Numbered from the stretch's first letter, positions 34,786-44,142 are shown. The stretch is DNA of 64,000 nucleotides from JARRLC01 sp050290865 (GCA_050290865.1 JBNKIW010000001.1:1-64000); one strand, 5' to 3'. Made by a program: numbers and translations. Notes: generated from the sequence alone by a model not told the origin.

Positions 34786-37700
34786 TCACCCCGCCACCAC
34801 CTCCAGCACACCGGGCAGCGCCTTCAGCGCGCCCATCTGGCGCGGGGATATCTCGAAATTCTTCCCCAGTCGCAGCTCCACCTCGCGCGCGGGGTCGTCG
34901 AGCCGCATGCGCAGCATCAGCGCCACACTGCCCTCGCGGCCAACATGCTTCACCAGATCGGTCGGGGCGAGGCGCGCGTCCGCCACGATGCAATAGCTCG
35001 ACCGCGTCCGCCCGAGCGCGGCGTCCAGATCCTGCGCCGCCCGCACGCGCGTCTTCACCGCCTCACCGTCAAGCTCCGCCTCGACATTGAGAAGCACGGC
35101 CTTGCCCGGTTCCAGCGCCTCACCCGCGAGCGTGAGGGTGTCGGAGAAGATCACCGCCTCGAACTGGCCGGTCGGATCGGAAAAACCCGCAAAGGCAAAG
35201 CGGTTGCCGGATTTCGACTTGCGCTCCTGCTTGTAAGTGACCGTGGCGGCGACCCGCGCATCGGCCTGGGCCTGATCGCGGACCTTGGCCTCCAGCTTCG
35301 ACCAGTGCAAGACGCCCAGCCGCTCCAGCGCATCGGCGTAATCGTCAAGCGGATGGCCGGAGAGATAGAAGCCGATGGCTTCCAGTTCGTGGCTGAGCGT
35401 TTCGATAAGCTCCCAGTCCGGTGCCTCACGCAGTTGCAGGGCAGCCCCTTGCACCGCGCCGCCCCCGCCGAAGAGATCGGCCTGCCCCGAGGCGCGGTCA
35501 TCCGCCACCCGTCCGGCATAGCCAAGCAGCCGCTCGATATTGGCGTAAACGCGGGCACGCCGCGGCTCCAGAGTATCGAACACGCCGGCCGCCGCCAGGG
35601 TTTCCAGCGCGCGGCGGTTCAGAACCTTGGTATCGAAGCGCTCGGAAAAATCGGTCAGCGTTTTGAACGCCCCGCCCCGCCCGCGCTCGGCGGCGATCGC
35701 CTCCACCGCGCCGCTGCCGATATTCTTCAGCGCCGCCATGGAATAGCGGATTGCGCCGTCCTCGGGCAGGAAATCCACGCCCGAATGGTTCACCGAGGGC
35801 GGGAGCACCCTGATCTCCGAACGCCGCGCTTCCTGGGCGAACATGTAGAGCTTGTCCGTATTGCCCATGTCGTAGGTCATGGTCGCGGCCAGGAACTCGA
35901 CCGGGTAATTCGCCTTGAGATACGCGGTCTGATAGGCGAGCAGCGCGTAGGCCGCCGCATGCGACTTGTTGAAGCCGTAGCCAGCGAACTTGGCCACCAG
36001 TTCGAAAATGTAGTCGGCGCGGCCCTTATCGACACCGTTCTTCAGCGCGCCGTCGATGAATCGCACCTTTTGCTTATCCATCTCCGCCTTGATCTTCTTA
36101 CCCATGGCGCGGCGCAGGAGATCGGCTTCACCGAGCGAGTAACCGGCGAGCCGCTGGGCGATCTGCATCACCTGTTCCTGATAGATGATGACGCCGTATG
36201 TCTCTTCGAGCGCCGACTTGATCAGCGGATGGAGGTAATCCACCTCCTCGCGGCCGTATTTGCGGTTGATGAACGTCTCGATGTTGTCCATCGGGCCGGG
36301 ACGATAGAGCGACACCATGGCGATAACGTCTTCGATACGGTCCGGCTTCAGCTTGCGCAGCGCCTCGCGCATACCCGTGCTTTCAAGCTGGAACACGCCG
36401 ACCGTGTCGCCCTTGGACAGCAACGCGTAAGTGGGTCGGTCATCGAGCGCCAGCTTGGCAAAATCGATCTCCACGCCGCGCACACGCAGGAAGGCCAGCG
36501 CCTTCTGAATGACGGTCAGCGTCTTCAGGCCGAGGAAGTCGAACTTCACCAGCCCGGCGGGCTCCACCCACTTCATATTGAATTGCGTCACCGGCAGGTC
36601 GGAACGCGGATCGCGATAGAGCGGCACGAGATCGATGAGCGGGCGGTCGCCTATGACCACGCCTGCCGCGTGCGTCGAGGCGTGGCGGTAGAGGCCTTCG
36701 AGCTTTTGCGCGATTTCCAGGAGACGCGCCACCACGGGGTCGTTGTCACGCTCCTCCTGAAGCTTCGGCTCATCCTCGATGGCCTGGACCAGCGTCACCG
36801 GATTGGCCGGGTTGTTCGGCACCAGCTTGCACAGCCGGTCCACCTGCCCGTAAGGCATCTGCAGGACGCGGCCGACGTCACGCAGCACGGCGCGCGCCTG
36901 CAACTTACCGAAAGTGATGATCTGCGCGACGCGGCCCGCGCCGTATTTCCCCTGAACGTAGCGGATCACCTCTTCGCGGCGGTCCTGGCAGAAATCGACG
37001 TCGAAGTCGGGCATCGACACGCGCTCGGGATTGAGGAAGCGCTCGAACAGCAGGCCGAAGCGGAGGGGATCGAGATCGGTGATGCTCAGCGACCATGCCA
37101 CCAGCGAGCCCGCGCCCGAGCCGCGCCCCGGCCCCACGGGGATGCCCTGCGCCTTCGCCCATTTGATGAAGTCCGAGACGATGAGGAAGTAGCCGGGGAA
37201 CTTCATCCGCGCGATGATGTCCAGCTCGAAAGCGAGGCGCTTTTCGTAGTCTTCGCGGGTGAACCCCTCGGCGAGGCCCGCCGTCTCCAGCCGGTGGGCG
37301 AGGCCCTCGGCGGCCTGGCGGCGCAGCTCGGCTTCCTCGGCGGCTGCGACTTCCTCCTGGCTGGAGGCCGGGCCTGTGGTGAACTCCGCCGCGATGCTTG
37401 TCTGATCGCGGCCAACAGAAGAATCTTCCGCGATGCCCGTCTGATCGCCGCCAACAGAAAACTGCGGCAGGATCGGCGCGTGCGTGCGCGGGCGGAAGGC
37501 GCAGCGTTCGGCGATCTCCAGCGTGTTTTCCAGCGCCTCGGGCAGATCGGCGAACAGCGCCATCATTTCGGCGCGCGTCTTGAAATAATGCTCCGGGCTG
37601 AGGCGGCGGCGCTCGTCCTCGGAGATATAGCGACCCTCGGCGATGCAGATCAGGGCATCATGCGCCTCGAAATCATCGCGCGCCGGGAAATAGCACTGGT

Positions 37701-38352
37701 TCGTGGCCACCAGCGGGATGGCGAGGTCGTAAGCCAGTTTCACAAGCTCCGGCTCGGTACGCTGCTCCGCCTCCAGCCCGTGGCGCTGCAACTCGACATA
37801 GAGACGGTTGCCGAAGATCTCCCGCAGAGCTTCGAGTTCGGTGCGGGCCGCGGCCGGATTGCCGTCGCGAACGAGCCGGTCGATGGGACCGTCGGGACCG
37901 CCGGTCAGCGCAATGAGCCCGCCATTGTTGTCCCGGAGTTCGTCCCAGGTGATATGCGGCTTGCCCTCCTCGGAATGGTCGAGAAACGACGCGCTGGTGA
38001 GGCGCATCAGATTGGCGTAGCCCGCCTCGTCCTTGGCGATGAGCGCGACGGAGCCGCTGAGAACCTGGCCGCCCGACGCACCGTTCCCCGGCTTTTTCCC
38101 CGCGGCTTGCGGCTCGGGCTCGCGCCGGCCCAGAGCCAGCGTGCAGCCGGTGATGGCCTGAATGCCCTCACCGCTCATGGTCTCGGAAAATTCGAGCGCG
38201 CCGAACAGGTTGTTGCGGTCGGTGAGCGCGAGCGCGGGCTGAGCGTCCTTTTTGGCCAGCTTGGCGAGCAGCTTGACGGGAAGCGCGCCCTCCAGGAGCG
38301 AATAGGCCGAATGGACGCGTAAGTGGATGAACCCTGGTGAACTGCCTGCCAT
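34786..38352 (-). CDS. dnaE: DNA polymerase III alpha subunit, with an in-frame hairpin-repeat insert
   Basis: Replicative polymerase of 1188 aa. The PHP domain starts FIHLRVHSAYSLLEGALPVK; the catalytic acids lie in PDFDVDF (Asp449, 451, 453); a helix-hairpin-helix/OB region (EAIGFYLSGHPLDDY) follows. I start at MAGSSPGFIHLR (38352). Between the PHP domain and the palm, residues 298-323 read as two 13-residue units (SVGGDQTGIA and SVGRDQTSIAA cores) encoded by the same hairpin repeat found elsewhere in the window. Relatives as I know them have only a short linker there. The essential gene stays in frame, because each unit is 39 bases. Confidence 0.96.
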   Translation of the reverse strand: MAGSSPGFIHLRVHSAYSLLEGALPVKLLAKLAKKDAQPALALTDRNNLFGALEFSETMSGEGIQAITGCTLALGRREPEPQAAGKKPGNGASGGQVLSGSVALIAKDEAGYANLMRLTSASFLDHSEEGKPHITWDELRDNNGGLIALTGGPDGPIDRLVRDGNPAAARTELEALREIFGNRLYVELQRHGLEAEQRTEPELVKLAYDLAIPLVATNQCYFPARDDFEAHDALICIAEGRYISEDERRRLSPEHYFKTRAEMMALFADLPEALENTLEIAERCAFRPRTHAPILPQFSVGGDQTGIAEDSSVGRDQTSIAAEFTTGPASSQEEVAAAEEAELRRQAAEGLAHRLETAGLAEGFTREDYEKRLAFELDIIARMKFPGYFLIVSDFIKWAKAQGIPVGPGRGSGAGSLVAWSLSITDLDPLRFGLLFERFLNPERVSMPDFDVDFCQDRREEVIRYVQGKYGAGRVAQIITFGKLQARAVLRDVGRVLQMPYGQVDRLCKLVPNNPANPVTLVQAIEDEPKLQEERDNDPVVARLLEIAQKLEGLYRHASTHAAGVVIGDRPLIDLVPLYRDPRSDLPVTQFNMKWVEPAGLVKFDFLGLKTLTVIQKALAFLRVRGVEIDFAKLALDDRPTYALLSKGDTVGVFQLESTGMREALRKLKPDRIEDVIAMVSLYRPGPMDNIETFINRKYGREEVDYLHPLIKSALEETYGVIIYQEQVMQIAQRLAGYSLGEADLLRRAMGKKIKAEMDKQKVRFIDGALKNGVDKGRADYIFELVAKFAGYGFNKSHAAAYALLAYQTAYLKANYPVEFLAATMTYDMGNTDKLYMFAQEARRSEIRVLPPSVNHSGVDFLPEDGAIRYSMAALKNIGSGAVEAIAAERGRGGAFKTLTDFSERFDTKVLNRRALETLAAAGVFDTLEPRRARVYANIERLLGYAGRVADDRASGQADLFGGGGAVQGAALQLREAPDWELIETLSHELEAIGFYLSGHPLDDYADALERLGVLHWSKLEAKVRDQAQADARVAATVTYKQERKSKSGNRFAFAGFSDPTGQFEAVIFSDTLTLAGEALEPGKAVLLNVEAELDGEAVKTRVRAAQDLDAALGRTRSSYCIVADARLAPTDLVKHVGREGSVALMLRMRLDDPAREVELRLGKNFEISPRQMGALKALPGVLEVVAG
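37384..37461 (-). repeat. Hairpin repeat H, two 39-bp units inside dnaE
   Basis: Unit near 37388-37412: GCCGCGAT and ATCGCGGC arms with loop GCTTGTCTG as read on the plus strand. Unit near 37428-37452: CCGCGAT and ATCGCCG arms, partly decayed. The units are 39 bases apart, 13 codons each. In the coding strand the element has the same orientation and the same reading frame (GRDQ-S-IAA) as copy A in the transposase. Confidence 0.9.
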
Positions 38353-38398
38353 GTCGTCTTCCCCCAACCGCGCAGGCCGCTGCCTCGGACCGCAGCCG

Positions 38399-38599
38399 CT
38401 ACCCCTCCAGTCTGCGCGCCTCATAGGGCAGCATGACCGGCACGCCATCGCGGATCGGATAGGCGAGCTTGGCGGTCTCGCTCACCAGCTCCTGCCGCTC
38501 GCGGTCGTAGCGGAGCGGCTTCTTGGTCAGCGGGCAGACCAGCACCTCCAGCAGGCGCGGGTCTACGGAATAACGCGATTCGGTGCTCTTCTCATCCAT
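38399..38599 (-). CDS. Trm112-family small protein
   Basis: Protein of 66 aa of the Trm112/YcaR family. The core VDPRLLEVLVCPLTKKPLRY and the closing AYPIRDGVPVMLPYEARRL are characteristic. In eukaryotes Trm112 activates methyltransferases; the bacterial role is unproven. Only one Cys remains of the zinc site, as is common in bacterial members. ATG 38599 fits the family length. Its stop lies about 45 bases from the dnaE start, so the two could be cotranscribed. Confidence 0.88.
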   Translation of the reverse strand: MDEKSTESRYSVDPRLLEVLVCPLTKKPLRYDRERQELVSETAKLAYPIRDGVPVMLPYEARRLEG

Positions 38600-38691
38600 G
38601 GGGCGGAGACTAAACCGCAACCGCTGCCCCAGCAAGACGGGCGGCATGTTATACACGACACACGCACCCCAACGCTGGAGGATACCGCCCG

Positions 38692-39384
38692 ATGCCTGCC
38701 CCCCTGCCGATCGTCCTCCTGCCCGGTCTGCACGGCACCGCCGCATTGCTGGCGCCGCTCGCAGGACATCTCTCGGCCATGCGCCCGGTGTCGCCCGTGA
38801 CGTTTCCCGCCGACGAACCGTCCGGCTATGACGCCCTCATCGATTTCGTGGTGCAACGCCTGCCGCCGGGGCGCTTCGTCATCCTCGGCGAATCGTTTTC
38901 CGGGCCTCTCGCCATCCGGATCGCCGCGCGTGAGAAGGACCGCGTGGCGGGGCTGATCCTCGCGTCCAGCTTCGCGCGCCACCCATTTCCGCGCACGCTG
39001 GCCTTCCTGGCGCGGATCGATGGCCGGCGGTTCATGCCCAGGACGATCGTCGAGGCCATTCTTCTGGACCGCCGCGCCACGCCGGAGTTGCGGCAGGCCA
39101 TATGGGCCGAGGCCGCGAAAATGCCGCAGGCCGTCCTGCGCGCCCGCATCCGGGCGGTCCTCACGGTCGATGCGCGACGGCATCTCGCCGAAACCCAGTG
39201 CCCCGTCCTCGACCTGCGCGGACGCCGCGACCGGATCGCCAGGGCCCGGCACGCAAAGGAAATCCGCGTCCTGCGCCCCGACGCCCGCGTCGAGTTCTTC
39301 GATGCGCCGCACATGCTTCTGGAAACCCACCCGCGCGAGTCTGCCGCGGCCGTCGAACGCTTTTGTGCCCGACTGGACGGGTAG
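38692..39384 (+). CDS. Alpha/beta hydrolase
   Basis: Cytoplasmic alpha/beta-hydrolase of 230 aa with unknown substrate. The oxyanion strand LLPGLHGTAALLAPL is followed by the nucleophile elbow GESFSG (Ser68, with Ser rather than Gly after the x), the acid in LDLRGRRDRIAR and the histidine in FDAPHMLLETHP. The domain is compact, with almost no cap. It is divergent from the Trm112-like gene, and nothing nearby suggests a pathway. An esterase or thioesterase role is plausible. Confidence 0.8.
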   Translation: MPAPLPIVLLPGLHGTAALLAPLAGHLSAMRPVSPVTFPADEPSGYDALIDFVVQRLPPGRFVILGESFSGPLAIRIAAREKDRVAGLILASSFARHPFPRTLAFLARIDGRRFMPRTIVEAILLDRRATPELRQAIWAEAAKMPQAVLRARIRAVLTVDARRHLAETQCPVLDLRGRRDRIARARHAKEIRVLRPDARVEFFDAPHMLLETHPRESAAAVERFCARLDG

Positions 39385-39710
39385 GCGCACCGCTTGCGGA
39401 TCGTCCGGTAGGCCAGGGGCGTCATGGAATTGTATTAAAAGAAGGCTAACATTTGCCGCTGCATTAAGGTAAAATTTGCCAGCAGTTCAGCCATGGGGCA
39501 GCGTGTGGGATCTCTTGCTCGTGTGAAGATGGTCCAGAATCGGCCGCGGTTGCGGTGTGTGGGATTTTGCTAGAAACACCTTGACGGAAATAGGCCTGAC
39601 CAGCGGGTATCCTGGCCAGCAAGGGGATTTTTGCCCCACGCGGACGGGATCGCCAGGGTGGCCCCGGCCTCCGTCATCCTCGATCCGGCGGGACGGCGAA
39701 AGGGAAGCGC
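39385..39710. other. Gap before olsB
   Basis: About 325 bases without a gene. GTGTGGGAT occurs twice (39503-39511 and 39557-39565), followed each time by a TTGCT-containing stretch, which might be a short direct-repeat binding site. I see no PHO box of the kind known for phosphate-regulated olsB genes. Confidence 0.4.
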
Positions 39711-40691
39711 ATGTTTATGAGATCACGGCGCCTTGTGAGCAAGCTCAGACCACACAGGCTCCGAGGGATGCCCGCAAGCCTTCTCCGGTTCCGCAATAAC
39801 GGCACCAGACGCATACCGCTTATCCCCATCGGACGCGCGGCGAAGATCTACGGTAGCATCGGCAATCTGGAAGTGCGGCTCGCGCGGTCGCGCGGCGATC
39901 TGCGCCGGGCGCAGAAGCTGCGCTACGAGGTGTTCTACGAGGAAATGGACGCCATCCCGGACGCGCGGACCATGATCAGCCGCCGCGACGCCGACCCCTA
40001 TGACGCCATCTGCGACCATCTGCTCGTCGTCGATCATGGCAACCCGCTGCCGGGCAAGCGGCCGTGGAAGCGCCGCCCCCGGGTCGTCGGCACCTACCGT
40101 CTTCTGCGGCAGGACGTCGCGGAGCGCGCCAGCGGCTTCTACACCCAGGGTGAATACGACATCGCGCCACTTCTGGCGGAGAAGGGCGAGGACTACTCGT
40201 TTTTGGAACTGGGCCGCTCCTGCGTGCTCAAACCCTACCGCAACCGCCGCACCGTCGAGCTTCTGTGGCACGGCCTGTGGGCCTATATCCGCGAGCACGG
40301 CTTCGACGTGATGATCGGCTGCGCCAGTTTCCCCGGCATCGACCCGAAGCGCCACGCGCTCCCCTTGAGCTTTCTGCATCATCATGCGCGGGCGCCCGAA
40401 GAATGGCGGGTCCGCGCCCATGACAGGCTGCATGTCGACATGAACTTGATACCGTCGGAAGCCATCGACGCCAAGGCCGCGCTCAAGGCCATGCCACCGC
40501 TCATCAAGGGGTATCTCCGGCTCGGCGCCTTCTTCGGCGACGGCGCAGTGATCGACCGGCAGTTCGGGACCACCGACGTGCTGGTGATTCTGCCTGTGGA
40601 GGCCATCGATTCGCGCTATTTCGGCCATTTCGGCGCGCCGGATGGAACATCCCCGGTCCCCGATCCGGCGGTGGGAAAAACGCTAAGTTGA
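39711..40691 (+). CDS. olsB: L-ornithine N-alpha-acyltransferase (OlsB-like)
   Basis: GNAT-fold acyltransferase of 326 aa, predicted to transfer a 3-hydroxyacyl group from ACP to ornithine, the first step of ornithine-lipid synthesis. LEVRLARSRGDLRRAQKLRY, FYTQGEYDI, LELGRSCVLKPYRNRRT and MIGCASFPGIDP are family hallmarks. AAAGGGAAG precedes ATG 39711. The protein has about 30 more N-terminal residues than usual, basic ones that may help membrane contact. No olsA gene lies next to it. A related hemolysin-like GNAT is the alternative reading. Confidence 0.87.
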   Translation: MFMRSRRLVSKLRPHRLRGMPASLLRFRNNGTRRIPLIPIGRAAKIYGSIGNLEVRLARSRGDLRRAQKLRYEVFYEEMDAIPDARTMISRRDADPYDAICDHLLVVDHGNPLPGKRPWKRRPRVVGTYRLLRQDVAERASGFYTQGEYDIAPLLAEKGEDYSFLELGRSCVLKPYRNRRTVELLWHGLWAYIREHGFDVMIGCASFPGIDPKRHALPLSFLHHHARAPEEWRVRAHDRLHVDMNLIPSEAIDAKAALKAMPPLIKGYLRLGAFFGDGAVIDRQFGTTDVLVILPVEAIDSRYFGHFGAPDGTSPVPDPAVGKTLS

Positions 40692-40834
40692 AGACGCGCG
40701 GGGCCTAGCCCCTATTCCCTCCCGCAGCCAGCGGCGCTAGAGTCATAAGCTCCTTGAATGGGGCACTGGGCACAACTGGCTGTCTGCTCGCATCGTTTCC
40801 GCGCCGGCAGCGAGAGGGATCATATAGCAGCATC

Positions 40835-42043
40835 ATGGATGAGTTGCTGTCGATTTCCGGCGCCATCGCGCTATGGCTGGGGCTGAGCTTTGGCCTGTGG
40901 TGGTTGCACCGGCAGCGAAAAGGGCGCGCCATGCGCCTCGACGCCGCACTGGCCAATCGCGCCGCCACCACCACCGCGGCGGCCCAGGAGGTGTTCGATG
41001 CCATCCGCGGCGGTGGTGTCGATATGATGTTCCTTGATGACGAATTCATCACTCAGGAAACGCACGCGCTTTTGAAGCGCATTCAGGTCCATGGCACATA
41101 TTTCGACGGCGTGAACACGCTGCTGCAACAGATCAGGCGCCCGCGCGCGGATGCCGACTGTCCGCCGCTCGCGGAAATCCTCCATCTCCGCCGTGATCTG
41201 TGGGCGGCGGCCGAAATCGTGCTGATGGAAGATGTGCGTCTGCTCGGCGAGGACGTCGCGAAGGAGGGGCGCTACGAGGAACTGCGTGCCGAAGCGGCGG
41301 CGTTACTGTTCGGCAGCTGCGAGGCGCCGGACGGCGAGGACCTGATCGGCCTTCGGCTGGCGCTCGCCCGCGACGAGGCGTTGAAATTCGTAGAAGAAGC
41401 GGAGGAGCGCGTCCGCCACACCCAGGAGACGGAGCGGCTGCCGACTGTGCGCGAGATCGTGTCCTACCCCATTGCCGCGACCCGCGCGCTGCCGGAACAA
41501 ATGCGTGCCGCGCACACCCGGACGGCCCGATTGTGGCGCCATATGCTTATGCTGGCGCAATCCATCCGCGACTCGCGCTCGGTCACGCGCGGCGTCGCCG
41601 AATTGCGCCGGGCGCGCGAAGAGCTGCCGGGACGCATCGTCGCCGCCCTGGAGCGCACATCCGCCATCACCCGGCAGCACACGGCTGGTCTCAGGCGCCA
41701 CTACCAGTTTCTCAAAGAAGCCCATGACCTGCAGGCACGATACGAGCAACTGCTCGCCAAACGACCCGAGGCGACCGAGCGTGGACGTCAGTTCATCGCC
41801 CGGCTGGAGCTGGCGGCGCGGTCGGAGCGGCTGCGGCTGACCTCGGCAAGCTACATGGATTGGGGCAGGCGTCAGGCGGCGCAAGGCATCGCCCAGATGC
41901 TGGCGGCGCTCCCCCCCATCCAGGCAAGGCTCGACGAAGCGCGGGCCGACATCGCCAGGGCGGCCGAGGAGGACCCGTTCAAACTCCCCATGTCGCTGCC
42001 GCCCCTGGAAGAACCCTGCGACGGCCAAGAGGTGAGAGAATGA
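40835..42043 (+). CDS. Membrane-anchored helical protein of unknown function
   Basis: Unrecognised protein of 402 aa. One N-terminal helix (ISGAIALWLGLSFGLWWLH, about residues 7-25) should anchor it in the inner membrane. The rest is almost wholly alpha-helical, charged and probably coiled coil (for example ALKFVEEAEERVRHTQETER and LRRAREELPGRIVAALERT), facing the cytoplasm if the basic RQRKGR after the helix stays inside. I start at MDELLSIS (40835). The stop overlaps the next ATG (ATGA), so it is coupled to a secreted CXXCW-motif protein. Confidence 0.72.
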   Translation: MDELLSISGAIALWLGLSFGLWWLHRQRKGRAMRLDAALANRAATTTAAAQEVFDAIRGGGVDMMFLDDEFITQETHALLKRIQVHGTYFDGVNTLLQQIRRPRADADCPPLAEILHLRRDLWAAAEIVLMEDVRLLGEDVAKEGRYEELRAEAAALLFGSCEAPDGEDLIGLRLALARDEALKFVEEAEERVRHTQETERLPTVREIVSYPIAATRALPEQMRAAHTRTARLWRHMLMLAQSIRDSRSVTRGVAELRRAREELPGRIVAALERTSAITRQHTAGLRRHYQFLKEAHDLQARYEQLLAKRPEATERGRQFIARLELAARSERLRLTSASYMDWGRRQAAQGIAQMLAALPPIQARLDEARADIARAAEEDPFKLPMSLPPLEEPCDGQEVRE

Positions 42044-42609
42044 AAGAGATGAGGTGGCCGCACATCGTGGCCGTGCTGGCTGCAATCCTGCTCGCGGGGA
42101 TCGGGCCCTCGCCGTCACACGCCGCAGACACGGTGCCCGAACCGGAAGGCTACAAGCTCGACGGTTTCCGCAGCCCCGTCCCGGCGACGCTCCGGGGCGT
42201 GCGCGTCGTGACACCCGCGGAGGCGCTGGCGTTGTGGAAGGACCACGCCGCCGTCTTCATCGACGTGATGCCGCGCGCGCCGAAACCCGCCAACCTGCCC
42301 GCGAACACGGTCTGGCGGGACATACCGCGTCTGTCCATCCCCGGCGCCGCCTGGCTGCCGAATGTTGGCTATGGGCGTCTGAATCCGAAGATGGACGTCT
42401 ATTTCCGGCGCAATCTCGAAGCGCTGACCGGCGGGGACAAGGCGCGTCCGATCCTGTTCTTCTGCCTGTCCAATTGCTGGATGTCCTGGAACGCGGCGAA
42501 GCGCGCCCGCGAGGAATACGGATACAGGTCGGTGATATGGTTTCCGGGGGGGACTGATGGCTGGCCCTATTTCGATGCCCCGCTCGTGAATGCGCAGCCG
42601 CGTCCCTGA
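42040..42609 (+). CDS. Rhodanese-like PQQ-associated CXXCW-motif protein
   Basis: Exported protein of 189 aa. The signal peptide HIVAVLAAILLAGIGPSPSHA is cleaved before ADTVPEPEGY. The sequence FFCLSNCWMSWNAAKRA is the hallmark of the family named PQQ-dependent catabolism-associated CXXCW motif protein (TIGR03865), a rhodanese-like fold. PGGTDGWPYF near the end fits too. The family usually lies with PQQ-dependent alcohol dehydrogenases; none is in the window. It overlaps the upstream coiled-coil gene by 4 bases. Periplasmic sulfur or redox chemistry is a guess. Confidence 0.85.
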   Translation: MKEMRWPHIVAVLAAILLAGIGPSPSHAADTVPEPEGYKLDGFRSPVPATLRGVRVVTPAEALALWKDHAAVFIDVMPRAPKPANLPANTVWRDIPRLSIPGAAWLPNVGYGRLNPKMDVYFRRNLEALTGGDKARPILFFCLSNCWMSWNAAKRAREEYGYRSVIWFPGGTDGWPYFDAPLVNAQPRP

Positions 42610-42818
42610 TCCGCAGATGCGCCGCGCCGCAATCGCATCGCCCCCTGCTGACGGCGCGCAAGCCCACGGATCATGCCCGCCATACCACAGCGCGAGCCAA
42701 ACTCGCGGCCGGCCCCGCCCGGCAGGGGTGCAACGGCTTGACAGCGCCGCCGCCGGGCGTCAATGCGTAAGCGTCCGGCACGCAGGCGCTGCCGCGCAAC
42801 TCCGGGGGAGGCCGGTCC

Positions 42819-43613
42819 TTGCAGCAATATCTCATAGCCACGTTTCTCGGCGTACTCGAGGGACTGACGGAATTCCTGCCCGTTTCTTCGACCGGGCATC
42901 TCATCCTTTTCGTCGATTTGCTCGATTTCAAAGCGCCGCCGGGCAAGACCTTCGAGGTCATGATCCAGCTCGGCGCCATTCTGGCGCTGATCGTGCTCTA
43001 TTTCCGCAAGCTGATGACGACGCTCGTCGGCCTGCCCACGGACCCGCAGGCGCAGCGCTTCGCCTTCGTCATCTTTCTCGGCTTCCTGCCCGCGCTGGTG
43101 GTGGGCGGTCTGCTGGGCGGCTCCATCAAGGACTATCTGTTCTCGCCGACCGTCGTCGCCGTGTCGCTGATCGTCGGCGGCTTCATCATCCTCATCGTGG
43201 AGGAGATGCACAAGCGCGTGCGCTACAGAAGCGTCGATGACGTGCCGCCGCTGGCCGGATTCTGGGTCGGCGTGGCGCAGTGCTTCGCGATGATTCCCGG
43301 TACATCGCGCTCGGGCGCCACCATCGTCGGCGGCCTGCTTCTGGGGCTGGAGCGGCGGACGGCGGCGGAGTTCTCGTTCTTCCTGTCCATCCCGACCATG
43401 ACCGCTGCTTTCGTTTATGACGCGTTCAAGCACCGCGCCGAACTCAGCTTCGACGACGCGGGGCTGATCGCGACGGGCTTCCTGGCGGCGTTCATCGCGG
43501 CGCTTCTGGTGGTCAAACCGTTCTTGACCGTGGTTGGCAAAATGGGTTTTGCGCCCTTCGCCTTCTACCGCGTCGCGCTCGGGGTGTTCGTGCTGGTGCT
43601 CCTGTACCTTTGA
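42819..43613 (+). CDS. uppP: Undecaprenyl-diphosphatase
   Basis: Integral membrane phosphatase of 264 aa that recycles undecaprenyl pyrophosphate for cell-wall synthesis (BacA). GLTEFLPVSSTGHLIL with its two glutamates (14, 18) and PGTSRSGATIVGGLLLG are the active-site motifs. Eight or so helices cover the chain. The start codon is TTG 42819, with GGGGGAG 8 bases upstream; no suitable ATG lies nearby. It stands alone between the CXXCW gene and a convergent C_GCAxxG_C_C gene. Confidence 0.95.
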   Translation: MQQYLIATFLGVLEGLTEFLPVSSTGHLILFVDLLDFKAPPGKTFEVMIQLGAILALIVLYFRKLMTTLVGLPTDPQAQRFAFVIFLGFLPALVVGGLLGGSIKDYLFSPTVVAVSLIVGGFIILIVEEMHKRVRYRSVDDVPPLAGFWVGVAQCFAMIPGTSRSGATIVGGLLLGLERRTAAEFSFFLSIPTMTAAFVYDAFKHRAELSFDDAGLIATGFLAAFIAALLVVKPFLTVVGKMGFAPFAFYRVALGVFVLVLLYL

Positions 43614-43632
43614 GGACGGGAACGGCGCCGGG

Positions 43633-44142
43633 TCACCCGGTCCGATCGCCCCCTTGCGGCCCCATCATCTCCACGACCCACTGGGACACGAGACCGGTGG
43701 CGTGAGCGCAATTGTCCTTCCGGGCGTCGGAGAAGCCCTTGTATTCGGCGGCATTCCAGAAGTCCCAGGTGCGGCCGCTGAAGCGATGCTGCAGATCCTC
43801 GCAGGTCAAGCCATCGAACTCCGCCTGGAACCGGTCCACCAGCTTCTTGCCGGCCTGAAAATTGGCCATGCCGCGCCCCTTGTCCAGCTTGTCGGCATCG
43901 CGGCCGAACCGCGCGCTCAGCGCCAGCAGACCGCCGGTCAGCGCGCCGCACACGCCCGTCCCCACGAGCGCGCCGCCCCCTGACAGGCCGTGGCTGGCCT
44001 TGATCAGGTCGTCGCTCACCTCGCCGGTCGTCTCCTTGACGGCCGTCAGCACGCATTGCGGGCAACATCCATATTTGGCGTCCAGATCGAACGCGCGCGC
44101 GTAAGCCTGTTCGGCAAGTTTCCTGCGGTCTCCGCTGTCCAT
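43633..44142 (-). CDS. C_GCAxxG_C_C family redox protein
   Basis: Protein of 169 aa of the C_GCAxxG_C_C family (TIGR01909 type), thought to be redox or metal binding. Cysteines lie in KYGCCPQC (26, 27, 30), in GVCGALTGGLLAL, in LTCEDL and in DNCAHA. The pattern C-GCAxxG-C-C is met in relaxed form. No signal peptide is seen. It is convergent with uppP, 19 bases apart. The function in bacteria is not established; a partner for selenium or sulfur metabolism has been proposed for relatives. Confidence 0.85.
   Translation of the reverse strand: MDSGDRRKLAEQAYARAFDLDAKYGCCPQCVLTAVKETTGEVSDDLIKASHGLSGGGALVGTGVCGALTGGLLALSARFGRDADKLDKGRGMANFQAGKKLVDRFQAEFDGLTCEDLQHRFSGRTWDFWNAAEYKGFSDARKDNCAHATGLVSQWVVEMMGPQGGDRTG

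Noticed and set aside
34591..38322. A 1243-codon open frame on the plus strand
   Set aside because: It is the antisense of dnaE, whose protein has all polymerase motifs. The antisense product is rich in Arg, His and Glu without a known fold, as expected for a shadow frame in GC-rich DNA.
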